Below are positions 36,315 to 45,176 of a DNA stretch of 64,000 nucleotides, in pieces (position 1 is the stretch's first letter; each line of letters begins with the position of its first letter). Origin of the DNA: Apibacter mensalis (GTDB taxonomy: Bacteria > Bacteroidota > Bacteroidia > Flavobacteriales > Weeksellaceae); the NCBI RefSeq assembly GCF_001418685.1, contig NZ_LIVM01000010.1:48288-112287 (forward strand), read 5' to 3'. The notes under the pieces are model-generated. The model was not told where the DNA came from. It was given only the letters and a program-made list of their open reading frames with translations, and did not search any database. The position numbers and the translations under genes were made by a program.

Positions 36315-36376
36315 AATTGTTTAAATTCTTATTAGACTTATTATTTTTGCAAATTTTAAAATTAATTTATACTAAG

Positions 36377-36384
36377 TATATTTG
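36377..36384 (+). promoter_or_regulatory. -7 box of the acetyltransferase gene
   Basis: TATATTTG fits TAnnTTTG and implies a leader of about 50 bases. An upstream TTG at 36347 is further away than the usual spacing, so the match is partial. Confidence 0.35.
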
Positions 36385-36440
36385 CTAAAATTATAAATTT
36401 TTAGTTGTAAAACCAAAAAGACTTGTAAATCAAACATTGC

Positions 36441-37565
36441 ATGAACAAAATTATAATTAACGAGGTTACCACTAAATCAGATTTAAAAAATTTTGTAACA
36501 TTTCCCAATAAACTTTATAAGAATAATCCTTATTATGTCCCCGCGCTTATTTCAGAAGAAATGGCAATTTTCGATGAAAATAAAAATCCTGTTTTCGAAT
36601 TTTCAGTTTGTAAAAAATATCTTGCCTATAAGAATAATGAAATTGTAGGAAGAATTGCGTTGATTATTAATAAAAACGAAGAAAAATGTTTAGGCATAAA
36701 AAAATTACGATTCGGATGGTTTGATGTTATCGACGATCTTGAAATTACACGTAAACTCCTGGATAAAGCTTATGAAATGGCTAAGGGAAATGATATTCAT
36801 CTAATTGAGGGACCGGTTGGTTTCACCAATCTTGATAAAGCAGGATTTTTAAGTAAAGGATACGATAAATTAGCTACTATGATCGGCATTTATAATTTTC
36901 CTTATTATCATGATCATTTTAAGAAATTAGAATTTACTGAATCGAATGAATGGGTAGAATTTTATATTGAAGTGGTTAAACAACTGCCTGATAAGGTCAT
37001 TAGATTTTCAGAATTATTAAAACAAAAATATAAGCTAAAATCTTTACAGTTTAAATCTAAAGACGAATTAATGGATCGTGCAGACGAAATTTTTCAATTA
37101 TTAGATGATACGTATAAAATTTTACCTACTTATGTGCCTTTTTCTGAGAAACAAATAAAATATTATAAAGAAAAATATATTCCTTTTATTAATAAGGATT
37201 ATGTCATCTGCATTACAGATGAAAGTAATAAATTAGTTGGATTTGCCATAACCATGCCATCGTATTCTATAGCTCTACAAAAAGCCAAGGGTAAATTATT
37301 TCCTTTGGGTTGGTATCATTTATTTAGAGCTTCCAAAAATAATGAATGGGCGAATTTTTATTTAATAGGAATTCATCCCGATTATCAAAAGAAAGGAATT
37401 ACTGCTATAGTTTTAAAAGAATTCTTTGATTTATTTAACAATAAAGGAGTTAAATATTTGGAAACAAATCCGGAATTGGCCGATAATAAAAGTATTCAAT
37501 TACTATGGAAAGATTATAACCCCATCAATCATAAAAGAAGAAAAACATATTATAAAACTATTTGA
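36441..37565 (+). CDS. GNAT-fold N-acetyltransferase-like protein
   Basis: The 374-residue protein belongs to the group of large GNAT-like proteins common in Bacteroidota. Residues 1-120 hold a first half-domain with VTFPNKLYKNNPYYVPALISEE and NNEIVGRIALIIN. The C-terminal domain has CITDESNKLVGFAITMPS, then FYLIGIHPDYQKKGITAIVLKEFFDLF, which contains an acetyl-CoA-binding loop of the Q/RxxGxxG/A kind. It ends with NPELADNKSIQLLWKDY. The substrate is unknown. It is monocistronic. Downstream the spacer holds a perfect 20-base palindrome and the sdh terminator. Confidence 0.78.
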   Translation: MNKIIINEVTTKSDLKNFVTFPNKLYKNNPYYVPALISEEMAIFDENKNPVFEFSVCKKYLAYKNNEIVGRIALIINKNEEKCLGIKKLRFGWFDVIDDLEITRKLLDKAYEMAKGNDIHLIEGPVGFTNLDKAGFLSKGYDKLATMIGIYNFPYYHDHFKKLEFTESNEWVEFYIEVVKQLPDKVIRFSELLKQKYKLKSLQFKSKDELMDRADEIFQLLDDTYKILPTYVPFSEKQIKYYKEKYIPFINKDYVICITDESNKLVGFAITMPSYSIALQKAKGKLFPLGWYHLFRASKNNEWANFYLIGIHPDYQKKGITAIVLKEFFDLFNNKGVKYLETNPELADNKSIQLLWKDYNPINHKRRKTYYKTI

Positions 37566-37710
37566 AATTCTCTGTCTTCATCTTTCTTATAAATGTGGAA
37601 GAATTTTTTAACGTGTAATATTTATTAATAAATTCTCTTCCTATACGTATATTAATTACTTAAATAATTTAACTTTAATAGGATGTATAGAGAAGGTATA
37701 CATTCTTTAT

Positions 37711-37730
37711 AATTAACTATATAGTTAATT
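37711..37730. repeat. Perfect 20-base palindrome
   Basis: AATTAACTATATAGTTAATT is its own reverse complement. It lies in the spacer between convergent acetyltransferase and sdhB genes. It has no T run, so it is not a typical terminator; in such AT-rich DNA it may be chance. Confidence 0.4.
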
Positions 37731-37782
37731 AATTGACTCATATAATTATAATAATTCTATTTAATTCATTGTCTGCAAAGAT

Positions 37783-37822
37783 TAAAAAAACAGCTCAAAA
37801 CAAAATAATTGTTTCGAGCTGC
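37783..37822 (-). terminator. Terminator of the sdhCAB operon
   Basis: On the minus strand CAGCTCGAAAC pairs with GTTTTGAGCTG (one mismatch) and is followed by TTTTTTT. It lies about 25 bases past the sdhB stop. Confidence 0.85.
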
Positions 37823-37847
37823 TAATTATACTCAAAATATTTGACAA

Positions 37848-38624
37848 TTATTCTGCCTTAATATCATTTACAATGCTGGCATGTAGAAATTCTCTATTCA
37901 TTCTAGCTATATTTTCAAGAGAGATTCCTTTTGGACACTCAACTTCACAAGCTCCTGTATTGGTACAATTACCAAAACCTTCTTCATCCATTTTTCTCAC
38001 CATATTTAATACTCGGCGAGTGGCTTCTACTTTCCCTTGTGGCAGTAATGCATATTGAGAAACTTTAGCAGAAACAAACAACATGGCTGATCCATTTTTG
38101 CAAGTAGCTACACAAGCTCCACAACCTATACAAGCTGCTGCAGCAAACGCTTTATCTGCTTTTTCTTTTTCAATTGGAATTGCATTAGCATCAATTGTAT
38201 TGCCTGAAGTATTTACTGAAACAAAACCTCCTGCATGTTGAATTCTGTCAAATGCTGTTCTATCAACAATTAAATCCTTTATTACAGGGAATGCTGCTGA
38301 TCGCCAAGGCTCAATAACAATAGTGTCTCCATCATTGAACATTCTCATGTGTAACTGACAAGTTGTTATTCCTCTATCGGGACCATGAGCACGCCCATTT
38401 ATAAAAAGTGAACACATTCCGCATATCCCCTCACGACAATCATGATCGAATGCCACCGGCTCTTTATCTTGTTCAACTAATTGTTCATTTAGCATATCTA
38501 ACATTTCTAAAAATGAACTTTCAGTAGATACTCCCTCTAATTTATATTCTTCAAATTTTCCTTTTTGTCCCCTTCCTGCTTGTTTCCAAACTTTTAGTGT
38601 TAGGTTTAATAATTTTCCTGCCAT
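37848..38624 (-). CDS. sdhB: Succinate dehydrogenase / fumarate reductase iron-sulfur subunit
   Basis: SdhB carries electrons from the flavoprotein to the membrane quinone site. The 258-residue protein has the [2Fe-2S] cysteines in CREGICGMC and the later ITTCQLHMR, the first cubane motif [11 protein letters not shown], and a C-terminal cluster motif [15 protein letters not shown]. An N-terminal ferredoxin-like fold (1-110) and helical C-terminal domain are present. Its sequence and single partner SdhC fit the type B enzyme of Bacteroidota, in which menaquinone is the expected electron acceptor. It is the last gene of sdhCAB, before a terminator. Confidence 0.95.
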   Translation of the reverse strand: MAGKLLNLTLKVWKQAGRGQKGKFEEYKLEGVSTESSFLEMLDMLNEQLVEQDKEPVAFDHDCREGICGMCSLFINGRAHGPDRGITTCQLHMRMFNDGDTIVIEPWRSAAFPVIKDLIVDRTAFDRIQHAGGFVSVNTSGNTIDANAIPIEKEKADKAFAAAACIGCGACVATCKNGSAMLFVSAKVSQYALLPQGKVEATRRVLNMVRKMDEEGFGNCTNTGACEVECPKGISLENIARMNREFLHASIVNDIKAE

Positions 38625-38645
38625 TTTTATATATTATTTTACAGG

Positions 38646-40661
38646 TTATTTATAATTTCTTGCTGCTATTTTAATGTATTTATAATTTAGATCTTCCTTA
38701 TGCAGAATTTCTTTATTTAAATCTTCCCCGTTATACTCCCAAACGGCTACATAAGAATATTCTTCATCATTACGCAACGTTTCTCCGTCTTCCGTTTGGT
38801 ATTCAATTCGGAAATGTCCGCCGCATGATTCATTTCTATTTAAGGCGTCCATTGCCATTAATTGACCTAATTCAAGGAAATCTGCTACTCTACCAGCTTT
38901 TTCAAGCTCCATATTGATTGTTTTATCGGATCCCGGTACTTTAACATCTCTCCAAAATTCTTTTCTAATTTCTTCAATTTCAGAAATAGCTTCTTTCAAA
39001 CCTTTCTCATCACGCGCCATTCCTACTTTATTCCACATTACGCGACCTAATTTTTTATGGAAATAATCTACCGTTTTAGTCCCTTTATTGGTAAGAAAAT
39101 GTTGAATTCTATCTTTAACTTGTTTTTCAGCTTCTTCAAATTCAGGTAAATCTGTGGAAATAGGCCCGGTTCGAATATCATCAGCTAAATAATCGGCAAT
39201 TGTGTATGGCAATACAAAATATCCATCGGCTAATCCTTGCATTAAGGCAGAAGCGCCTAAACGGTTAGCTCCGTGGTCAGAAAAATTTGCTTCACCGGTT
39301 ACAAAACATCCCGGAATGGTACTCATCAAGTTATAATCGACCCAAATTCCTCCCATAGTGTAATGTACGGCCGGATATATTTTCATTGGTGTTTCATAGG
39401 GATTATCGCCTGTTATTTTTTCGTACATGGTAAATAAGTTTCCATACTTAGCTTCCACTACTTTTTTTCCTAATTTTATAATTTCTTCTTGTGATGGATT
39501 ATGAATATCCAACTCATTTGCTTTTTCTTTTCCATATTTTACAAATGAAGAAGAAAAATCCAAATAAACTCCTTCTCCTGTAGCATTATTTTCAATTCCA
39601 AATCCGGCGTCACATCTTTCTTTAGCTGCTCGTGAGGCTACATCTCTAGGAACCAGATTACCGAATGCCGGATATCTTCTTTCTAAATAATAGTCTCTAT
39701 CTTCTTCGGCTATCTCAGTAGGTTTTAATTTCCCTGCACGTATAGCCTGTGAATCTTCTAATTTTTTAGGTACCCAAATTCGTCCATCATTTCTTAAAGA
39801 TTCTGACATTAAGGTTAATTTGGACTGTTGATCTCCATGAACCGGTATACAAGTTGGGTGAATTTGAGTAAAACAAGGGTTTCCGAAGGCAGCTCCTTTT
39901 TTATGTATTTTCCAAACTGCTGTACCGTTAGATCCCATAGCATTGGTTGATAAGAAAAATACATTTCCATAGCCTCCTGATCCAATTACGACTGCATGAG
40001 CAGAATGTCTTTGAATTTCTCCAGTAACTAAATCTCTGGCAATAATTCCTCTTGCTTTTCCATCTATTACCACTAAATCGAGCATTTCATGTCTATTAAA
40101 CATTTGTAAACGCCCCTTGCCTATTTGTCTGTTCATTGCAGAGTAAGCACCTAGTAATAATTGCTGTCCGGTTTGTCCTGCTGCATAAAATGTTCTTTGT
40201 ACTTGTGTTCCTCCGAAAGATCTGTTATCTAATAATCCTCCATATTCTCTTGCAAAAGGTACACCTTGAGCAACGCACTGATCTATAATTGAATTGGATA
40301 CTTCTGCTAATCTATAAACATTAGCTTCTCTTGCTCTATAATCTCCTCCTTTAATGGTATCATAAAACAGTCTGTATACGCTGTCACCATCATTTTGATA
40401 ATTTTTAGCTGCATTGATTCCTCCTTGTGCTGCAATGGAGTGAGCACGTCTTGGAGAATCTTGATAACAAAATGCTTTTACATTATACCCCATCTCAGCT
40501 AATGATGCTGCTGCGGCACCTCCGGCAAGTCCTGTCCCTATTACAATTATATCTATTTTTCCACGGTTATTGGGTGCAACCAAACGCATATGATCTTTAT
40601 GATTTTTCCATTTTTCATGGATATCTCCTTCCGGTATTTTTGATTCTAATTTTATACCCAT
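38646..40661 (-). CDS. sdhA: Succinate dehydrogenase / fumarate reductase flavoprotein subunit
   Basis: SdhA oxidises succinate to fumarate (EC 1.3.5.1) with covalently bound FAD. The 671-residue protein shows the FAD dinucleotide motif [20 protein letters not shown] and the flavin-attachment region [19 protein letters not shown], where the His is the usual covalent site. Also present are [30 protein letters not shown], the catalytic [13 protein letters not shown] segment and the [10 protein letters not shown] and [27 protein letters not shown] motifs. The length is typical for the long type B form. It lies between sdhC and sdhB with short gaps. Confidence 0.96.
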   Translation of the reverse strand: MGIKLESKIPEGDIHEKWKNHKDHMRLVAPNNRGKIDIIVIGTGLAGGAAAASLAEMGYNVKAFCYQDSPRRAHSIAAQGGINAAKNYQNDGDSVYRLFYDTIKGGDYRAREANVYRLAEVSNSIIDQCVAQGVPFAREYGGLLDNRSFGGTQVQRTFYAAGQTGQQLLLGAYSAMNRQIGKGRLQMFNRHEMLDLVVIDGKARGIIARDLVTGEIQRHSAHAVVIGSGGYGNVFFLSTNAMGSNGTAVWKIHKKGAAFGNPCFTQIHPTCIPVHGDQQSKLTLMSESLRNDGRIWVPKKLEDSQAIRAGKLKPTEIAEEDRDYYLERRYPAFGNLVPRDVASRAAKERCDAGFGIENNATGEGVYLDFSSSFVKYGKEKANELDIHNPSQEEIIKLGKKVVEAKYGNLFTMYEKITGDNPYETPMKIYPAVHYTMGGIWVDYNLMSTIPGCFVTGEANFSDHGANRLGASALMQGLADGYFVLPYTIADYLADDIRTGPISTDLPEFEEAEKQVKDRIQHFLTNKGTKTVDYFHKKLGRVMWNKVGMARDEKGLKEAISEIEEIRKEFWRDVKVPGSDKTINMELEKAGRVADFLELGQLMAMDALNRNESCGGHFRIEYQTEDGETLRNDEEYSYVAVWEYNGEDLNKEILHKEDLNYKYIKIAARNYK

Positions 40662-40684
40662 AATAGTATTTTCTTAAAAATAAT

Positions 40685-41371
40685 TTAAATTAAACCATTG
40701 CCTTTGAAGTAAAAATAAATTGCAATTGCGGCAAATCCAACTGCGATAAATATAAAATATGTTTTTCCCAGTATTTTAATAATAGGAGTATAAATTTTAT
40801 GATTAAACCCTACTGACTGGAAAGAAGATGCAAAACCGTGACTTAAATGTAATCCTAAAAATATAAAAGCCAACACGTATAGTAAGGTGTAAACAGGGCT
40901 TTTAAATAATTCTGTCACTAATAAATATTCATCTCCTACAGTTCCGAATTTAAGTGGAACAAAATAATTATAAAGGTGCAATAATAAAAAAATTAAAATC
41001 AACAACCCTGTATAAATCATAGTTCTTGAATTAAAAGGTGTGTTTGCTGAAAATTGATTTACGGCGTAACGCTCTTTTCCTCTTGCTTTTTGATTTTTGA
41101 AGGTTAATACAATACCTAAAAAGATGTGATAAATAAATCCAAAAGCTAACACATATTGCATAATCTGGATTAATGGATTAGTCGCCATAAAATGTGACGC
41201 CTGATTAAATATTACTTCTTCTTTAGGTAATAATTTTCCTTCACAATCTGTATTACCTGCAAATAGAGTTAAATTTATCCCTAAATGTACCAGTAAAAAA
41301 ATCATGAGAAAAAAGCCTGTCAATGCCATCATAAACTTTCTTCCTATGGAGGAAGAGTAAAATCTTGTCAT
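40685..41371 (-). CDS. sdhC: Succinate dehydrogenase cytochrome b subunit
   Basis: This is the single membrane anchor of a type B (diheme, menaquinone-linked) succinate dehydrogenase. The 228-residue protein has five hydrophobic helices, at about 10-32, 65-85, 110-130, 150-175 and 200-222. Histidines within or near them, in LVHLGINLT, YHIFLGIVL, LLHLYNYF and GLHLSHGFASSFQ, are candidate heme ligands. A separate SdhD is not needed in this type and is not present. It is the first gene of sdhCAB, with a -7 box 28 bases upstream. Confidence 0.93.
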   Translation of the reverse strand: MTRFYSSSIGRKFMMALTGFFLMIFLLVHLGINLTLFAGNTDCEGKLLPKEEVIFNQASHFMATNPLIQIMQYVLAFGFIYHIFLGIVLTFKNQKARGKERYAVNQFSANTPFNSRTMIYTGLLILIFLLLHLYNYFVPLKFGTVGDEYLLVTELFKSPVYTLLYVLAFIFLGLHLSHGFASSFQSVGFNHKIYTPIIKILGKTYFIFIAVGFAAIAIYFYFKGNGLI

Positions 41372-41398
41372 AATATTTTAATGTTTAATTTTGGAATA

Positions 41399-41406
41399 CA
41401 AATTTA
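41399..41406 (-). promoter_or_regulatory. -7 box of the sdhCAB operon
   Basis: Minus-strand TAAATTTG fits TAnnTTTG and would give a leader of about 24 bases before the sdhC ATG. No TTG is seen at -33. Confidence 0.45.
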
Positions 41407-41500
41407 AAAAACGTCTAATCCTATATGTTATGACTTATATCACATTTTCATCTTTTAGAATGTATCTAAATAATTTATTTCATCTAAATATCATATAAAT

Positions 41501-41537
41501 AAAAAAACTATCTCCTTAAAATAGAGATAGTTTTTTT
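41501..41537 (-). terminator. Terminator of the exbB-exbD-tonB operon
   Basis: AAAAAAACTATCTC and GAGATAGTTTTTTT pair around an AT-rich loop, with a T run on the minus strand, 25 bases past the tonB stop. Confidence 0.9.
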
Positions 41538-41560
41538 ATTATAATAAATATTTTATAAAA

Positions 41561-42403
41561 TTAATCAGGCAATCTAAATGCCACAGGGACTCTGAAATAG
41601 GATCTTACCGGTTGATTATTTACTTTTGCTGGAGTCCACATTTTACTGGTTTTTTTAATAGCCGCAATGGCTACTTCATCTAACCCGTCTCCCAATTTCT
41701 TACCGGCAATTTGAACATCGGTTACGCTACCGTCTTTTTCAACTACAAAACGTACGACTATTTTTCCTTCTGTGCCGTTATCAAATGCTCGGTCCGTATA
41801 TTCCATATAACGAGCAATAAATTTACTTACTTCTTTCAATCCTCCTCCTTTAAATTCTGCTTCTTGATCTACTTGAGTAAATACTTTGTTAGGATCAACC
41901 GGTGGAATTGGTGGTGGAGGTGCAGGCGGTACATCGTTTTTAGGACCATGGGATATGGCTGCATCGGTTGTATTTTTTCCTTCTTTGTCTTCTAACCCAA
42001 TCGCTTTGTCTTTTGTATCTTGTACTTTAGGAACCGTTTCTTCTTTTACCACAACCTTCTTGGGCTCAGGAATTACCATTTTTACCTGAGCTACTTCATC
42101 TTGCTGAACGGGCGGCGGTGGGGGCGGCTCATCCTTAGGTTCGAAAATTTCTTCTTGTTCCTCTTCCGGAGTTTGTATATCCGTTAATTCAATACTTACT
42201 GCTTTTTGTACTTCACCGCCGTTAGCTTGCCATCTATTATAAATATATAATAACATAACGAATGCAATAAAGATAGCCGTTCCTATAATAAATGCTCTTG
42301 TCAGATATTTTCTTTCAGTATTTCTTATCCAATAGGCTCCATAGTCTTTATTTTTATGTTCAAAAACTATGTCGTCTAAAGACTTCATATTATTTTCTGC
42401 CAT
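41561..42403 (-). CDS. tonB: TonB energy-transducing protein
   Basis: TonB spans the periplasm and transmits the proton-motive force from ExbB-ExbD to outer membrane receptors such as the one at 19.9 kb. The 280-residue protein has an N-terminal membrane helix (about 33-53) after a cytosolic FEHKNKDYGAYWIRNTERKYL segment typical of Bacteroidota TonB. A Pro-rich periplasmic linker (80-170, with PPPPPP runs) leads to a C-terminal TonB_C domain (190-280) with KIVVRFVVEKDGSVTDVQI and PVAFRLPD. It follows the second exbD gene by 15 bases. Confidence 0.94.
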   Translation of the reverse strand: MAENNMKSLDDIVFEHKNKDYGAYWIRNTERKYLTRAFIIGTAIFIAFVMLLYIYNRWQANGGEVQKAVSIELTDIQTPEEEQEEIFEPKDEPPPPPPVQQDEVAQVKMVIPEPKKVVVKEETVPKVQDTKDKAIGLEDKEGKNTTDAAISHGPKNDVPPAPPPPIPPVDPNKVFTQVDQEAEFKGGGLKEVSKFIARYMEYTDRAFDNGTEGKIVVRFVVEKDGSVTDVQIAGKKLGDGLDEVAIAAIKKTSKMWTPAKVNNQPVRSYFRVPVAFRLPD

Positions 42404-42418
42404 TCTTTTAATTTTTCG

Positions 42419-42955
42419 TTAGTTATTTACTTTTTCTTTATATACCGCTTTCTCTTTTGAAGAAAGCTCTTTTATTCCGTATCGATCAGAATTAGTAATT
42501 TCCATTTCATCTAATATTTCCACCAAGTTTTTATAACTTGAATCATCTGTAGGTTTTATAATCACAGTAAATTTATTTTGATCTGCTTGTTTCTGAGCTC
42601 GTAATATTTCTTTACGTATTCCTTCTTTTGAATAGTCGGATTCCATCAGAGTTGAAGCATTTAAATCTCTCTGTTCCTGTTGATGCCAATATATTTTATC
42701 GCCTTTTCCTAAAATTATGGTTAATGAATTCTTGGTTTTAATTTCAGGAATACTTGAAGGAGGTATTTCAACCTTGGGTGGCATATTTAAATGCATAATA
42801 TTAGGTTTACTAAATGTGGTTGTAAACATGAAAAATGTAATTAAAAGGAAACCTAAATCACACATGGGTGCCATATCCACAGTAAGGTTCATCTTTTTAG
42901 CTCTTACCTTTCCATCCCCTTTTCCGCTATTACTTGTATCTACGCCTGCTGACAT
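42419..42955 (-). CDS. exbD: ExbD/TolR family biopolymer transport protein (second copy)
   Basis: This 178-residue protein has the ExbD layout: a short cytosolic N-terminus with NLTVDMAPMCDLGFLLITFFMFTTTF, the single membrane helix whose Asp in MCDLGFLL is the proton-carrying residue of the family. The periplasmic domain (65-178) ends with a VIIKPTDDSSYKNLVEILDEMEI motif. It forms a proton channel with ExbB. Two ExbD-type proteins in tandem are common in Bacteroidota and might form heteromers. It lies between the first exbD (36 bases upstream) and tonB. Confidence 0.93.
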   Translation of the reverse strand: MSAGVDTSNSGKGDGKVRAKKMNLTVDMAPMCDLGFLLITFFMFTTTFSKPNIMHLNMPPKVEIPPSSIPEIKTKNSLTIILGKGDKIYWHQQEQRDLNASTLMESDYSKEGIRKEILRAQKQADQNKFTVIIKPTDDSSYKNLVEILDEMEITNSDRYGIKELSSKEKAVYKEKVNN

Positions 42956-42991
42956 ATTCTTCTTTTTTGTTAATGGGTTAATTTAATTACT

Positions 42992-43603
42992 TTATTCCGG
43001 TTTACTTTCGGCAGATGTAATGAGTTGAAATTTATTCATATTCTTCTCTTGTAATCTTGATAAAAGATTTTTAAAGACAGTATATTGGGTATTAACATCG
43101 CCTTTAATTCCTAAATCTAATGAATCGCCATCTTTCTTAGCTATTTCTCTAGCTTCAAAAACCCAATCGGTAATTTCAGGTTTTGTACTATCTGCAGGTA
43201 TACCTTGAACATTCACTGATTCTCTTCGTCCTTCAGGAATATTCAAATATTGCTTAAGACCGGTTATTGATACCCCAAAATCCGTTAATTTTTTAAATTC
43301 GCTTTTTTCATCTTCCGTAAAATTAATGCCATACTTCTTTCCCATCGCATCCAGTAAAGGGACTTTATATTTTTCTTCATCCATTGAGAAGTAGTATTTT
43401 CCATCCGATGTTATAGATATCTTCATCATTCCATGATCTCTAACTTTAATCTGGGATATAGATGAAGGTGGATCAATGGTAACCGTTTCTTTAGGCTTGA
43501 ATTGTGTTGTCAAGATAAAGAACGTTAACAGTAACCACGCCAAATCACTCATTGGCGTCATATCTATATGTATACCGTGTCTTTTTGGTTTAACTCTTGC
43601 CAT
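42992..43603 (-). CDS. exbD: ExbD/TolR family biopolymer transport protein (first copy)
   Basis: The 203-residue protein starts with a basic tail, then IDMTPMSDLAWLLLTFFILTTQF, the ExbD membrane helix with its key Asp in SDLAWLL. The periplasmic part is longer than in the second copy. It has an extra segment of about 60 residues (75-140, EEKYKVPLLDAMGKKYGINFTEDEKSE and following) before the usual ExbD end. That insertion suggests a specialised partner role. It lies 80 bases downstream of exbB, and the gap contains a perfect 12-base inverted repeat. Confidence 0.92.
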   Translation of the reverse strand: MARVKPKRHGIHIDMTPMSDLAWLLLTFFILTTQFKPKETVTIDPPSSISQIKVRDHGMMKISITSDGKYYFSMDEEKYKVPLLDAMGKKYGINFTEDEKSEFKKLTDFGVSITGLKQYLNIPEGRRESVNVQGIPADSTKPEITDWVFEAREIAKKDGDSLDLGIKGDVNTQYTVFKNLLSRLQEKNMNKFQLITSAESKPE

Positions 43604-43646
43604 ATTATTTTTTAAGTTTTTAAAATAATTTTTAATCTTATCCTTT

Positions 43647-43673
43647 AATTTTCTTTAGTCTCTAAAGAAAATT
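43647..43673. repeat. Perfect inverted repeat between exbB and exbD
   Basis: AATTTTCTTTAG (43647-43658) and CTAAAGAAAATT (43662-43673) pair perfectly around a three-base loop. No T run follows on the minus strand, so it is not a classic terminator. It lies wholly within the 80-base gap inside the operon. Confidence 0.55.
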
Positions 43674-43683
43674 TGAAACTTAA

Positions 43684-44499
43684 TTAATGGTGAGCAGAAA
43701 AAGACTGTTGAATACTTAATCCTATTTCATCAATTTTGAAAGTTAATGTATCAATTCTTGATGTAAAAAAGTTATAAGCAATAATAGCAAGTGCAGAAGT
43801 ACCAATTCCTAAAGCTGTATTAACTAAGGCTTCAGAAATACCTACTGATAAAGCAGCTGCATCCGGAGAACCTCCTCCTTCTCCTAAGGCAAAAAATGCT
43901 TTGATCATACCGATTACAGTTCCCATTAGGGCCACTAATGTACCGATAGATGCTATAGTTGCTAATATAGTCATATTTTTCTCAAGCATCGGCATTTCCA
44001 ATGTAGTGGCTTCTTCTAATGTCTTATTTAATGACACTAATTTTTGTTCTTTATCTAAAGTAGTATCATTAGCTAATGCTCTATATGAAATTAACCCTTC
44101 TTTTACTACATTTCCAATGGAACCTTTTTGCTTATCACATAATGAAATAGCATTATTAATATCGTTTTTATCTAATAATAAACGAATATCATTAACAAAC
44201 TTTGTTAAGCTATCTGTTCCTTCAGCCTTTCCAATGACAAAAAATCTTTCAATTGAAAATACGATAACCATTAGTAAAAAGGAAATCAAAAAAGGAACGA
44301 TAACCCCTCCTTTATGGATAATACCCATAAATGTTTTAGGGTCGCTGTCAGTGGTTTCACCTTTAAAATTTGAAGGTGCACCTAGTACGAAGTGATAAAT
44401 GCATTCTCCTATAGCAATTAAAATAATGATCGTAATAAAAGGATTTAATCCTCCTATTCTAGTCTTTGAATTTGTTTGGGTTAATTGTTGTTTTTCCAT
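43684..44499 (-). CDS. exbB: ExbB/TolQ/MotA-type proton channel protein
   Basis: ExbB forms the pentameric channel that powers TonB. The 271-residue protein has an N-terminal helix (20-38), a second at about 70-95 (VIVPFLISFLLMVIVFSIERFFVIG) and a long cytosolic helical domain (95-165). The paired C-terminal helices contain MTILATIASIGTLVALMGTVIGMIKAF and ISEALVNTALGIGTSALAIIAYNFF, the MotA/TolQ/ExbB signature. It is the first gene of the exbB-exbD-exbD-tonB unit. Upstream is a run of TA repeats and no clear -7 box. Confidence 0.94.
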   Translation of the reverse strand: MEKQQLTQTNSKTRIGGLNPFITIIILIAIGECIYHFVLGAPSNFKGETTDSDPKTFMGIIHKGGVIVPFLISFLLMVIVFSIERFFVIGKAEGTDSLTKFVNDIRLLLDKNDINNAISLCDKQKGSIGNVVKEGLISYRALANDTTLDKEQKLVSLNKTLEEATTLEMPMLEKNMTILATIASIGTLVALMGTVIGMIKAFFALGEGGGSPDAAALSVGISEALVNTALGIGTSALAIIAYNFFTSRIDTLTFKIDEIGLSIQQSFSAHH

Positions 44500-44712
44500 C
44501 TGATATATATATATATTAATTTTTTAACTAATTGTAAAAATATAATGTAAAATAAATACAAAAAAATTAACTAAGCAATAATTTTTATCTAAGATTTACG
44601 AGATGTTGTTAATATTCTGTATACACTAATTGGCCAACATTTATTTTAAATTTATTGCATTTACAAAAAATAATAATATTCAATCACGATTACATATTTT
44701 TTAATAATGATT

Positions 44713-45174
44713 TCATATTCTAACTGCTTGAGGTACTAATATTTCATAATTTCCCTTATATCTCATAATTTCTCGTACTATGCTTGAGCTTATGAATGAT
44801 TTTCCCGATGACGTTAGTAAGAATACTGTTTCAATTGATTTTTTTGCCAATGTACGATTTGTATGCGCTATAGCTTTTTCAAATTCAAAATCTGCAGGGT
44901 TTCTAAGACCTCTAATAATATAAGGAGCCTTTCTTTTTGCACAATAATCAATAGTAAGCCCATCAAAAAAGTCAACTTCCACATTAGGAAATATTTTAAT
45001 AGTTTCGCGTATCCAATCCATTCTCTTTTCTAAAGGAAACATATATTGTTTATTGGAATTATTTCCTATGGCAACAATAATTTTTTCAAATAAAGGAACA
45101 GCCCTCTCTATAATATTAAAATGCCCTAATGTAATTGGATCAAAAGAACCGGGAAATACTGCAACTCTTTCCAT
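44713..45174 (-). CDS. coaD: Phosphopantetheine adenylyltransferase
   Basis: CoaD makes dephospho-CoA from 4'-phosphopantetheine and ATP (EC 2.7.7.3). The 153-residue protein has the usual length and motifs: AVFPGSFDPITLGHFNIIERA with the TxGH nucleotide motif, RGLRNPADFEFE, and the late SGKSFISSSIVREIMRY containing the ISSSxVR signature. It starts two bases after the ddl stop, so it is co-transcribed with ddl, an arrangement I associate with Bacteroidota. Confidence 0.97.
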   Translation of the reverse strand: MERVAVFPGSFDPITLGHFNIIERAVPLFEKIIVAIGNNSNKQYMFPLEKRMDWIRETIKIFPNVEVDFFDGLTIDYCAKRKAPYIIRGLRNPADFEFEKAIAHTNRTLAKKSIETVFLLTSSGKSFISSSIVREIMRYKGNYEILVPQAVRI

Positions 45175-45176
45175 TT

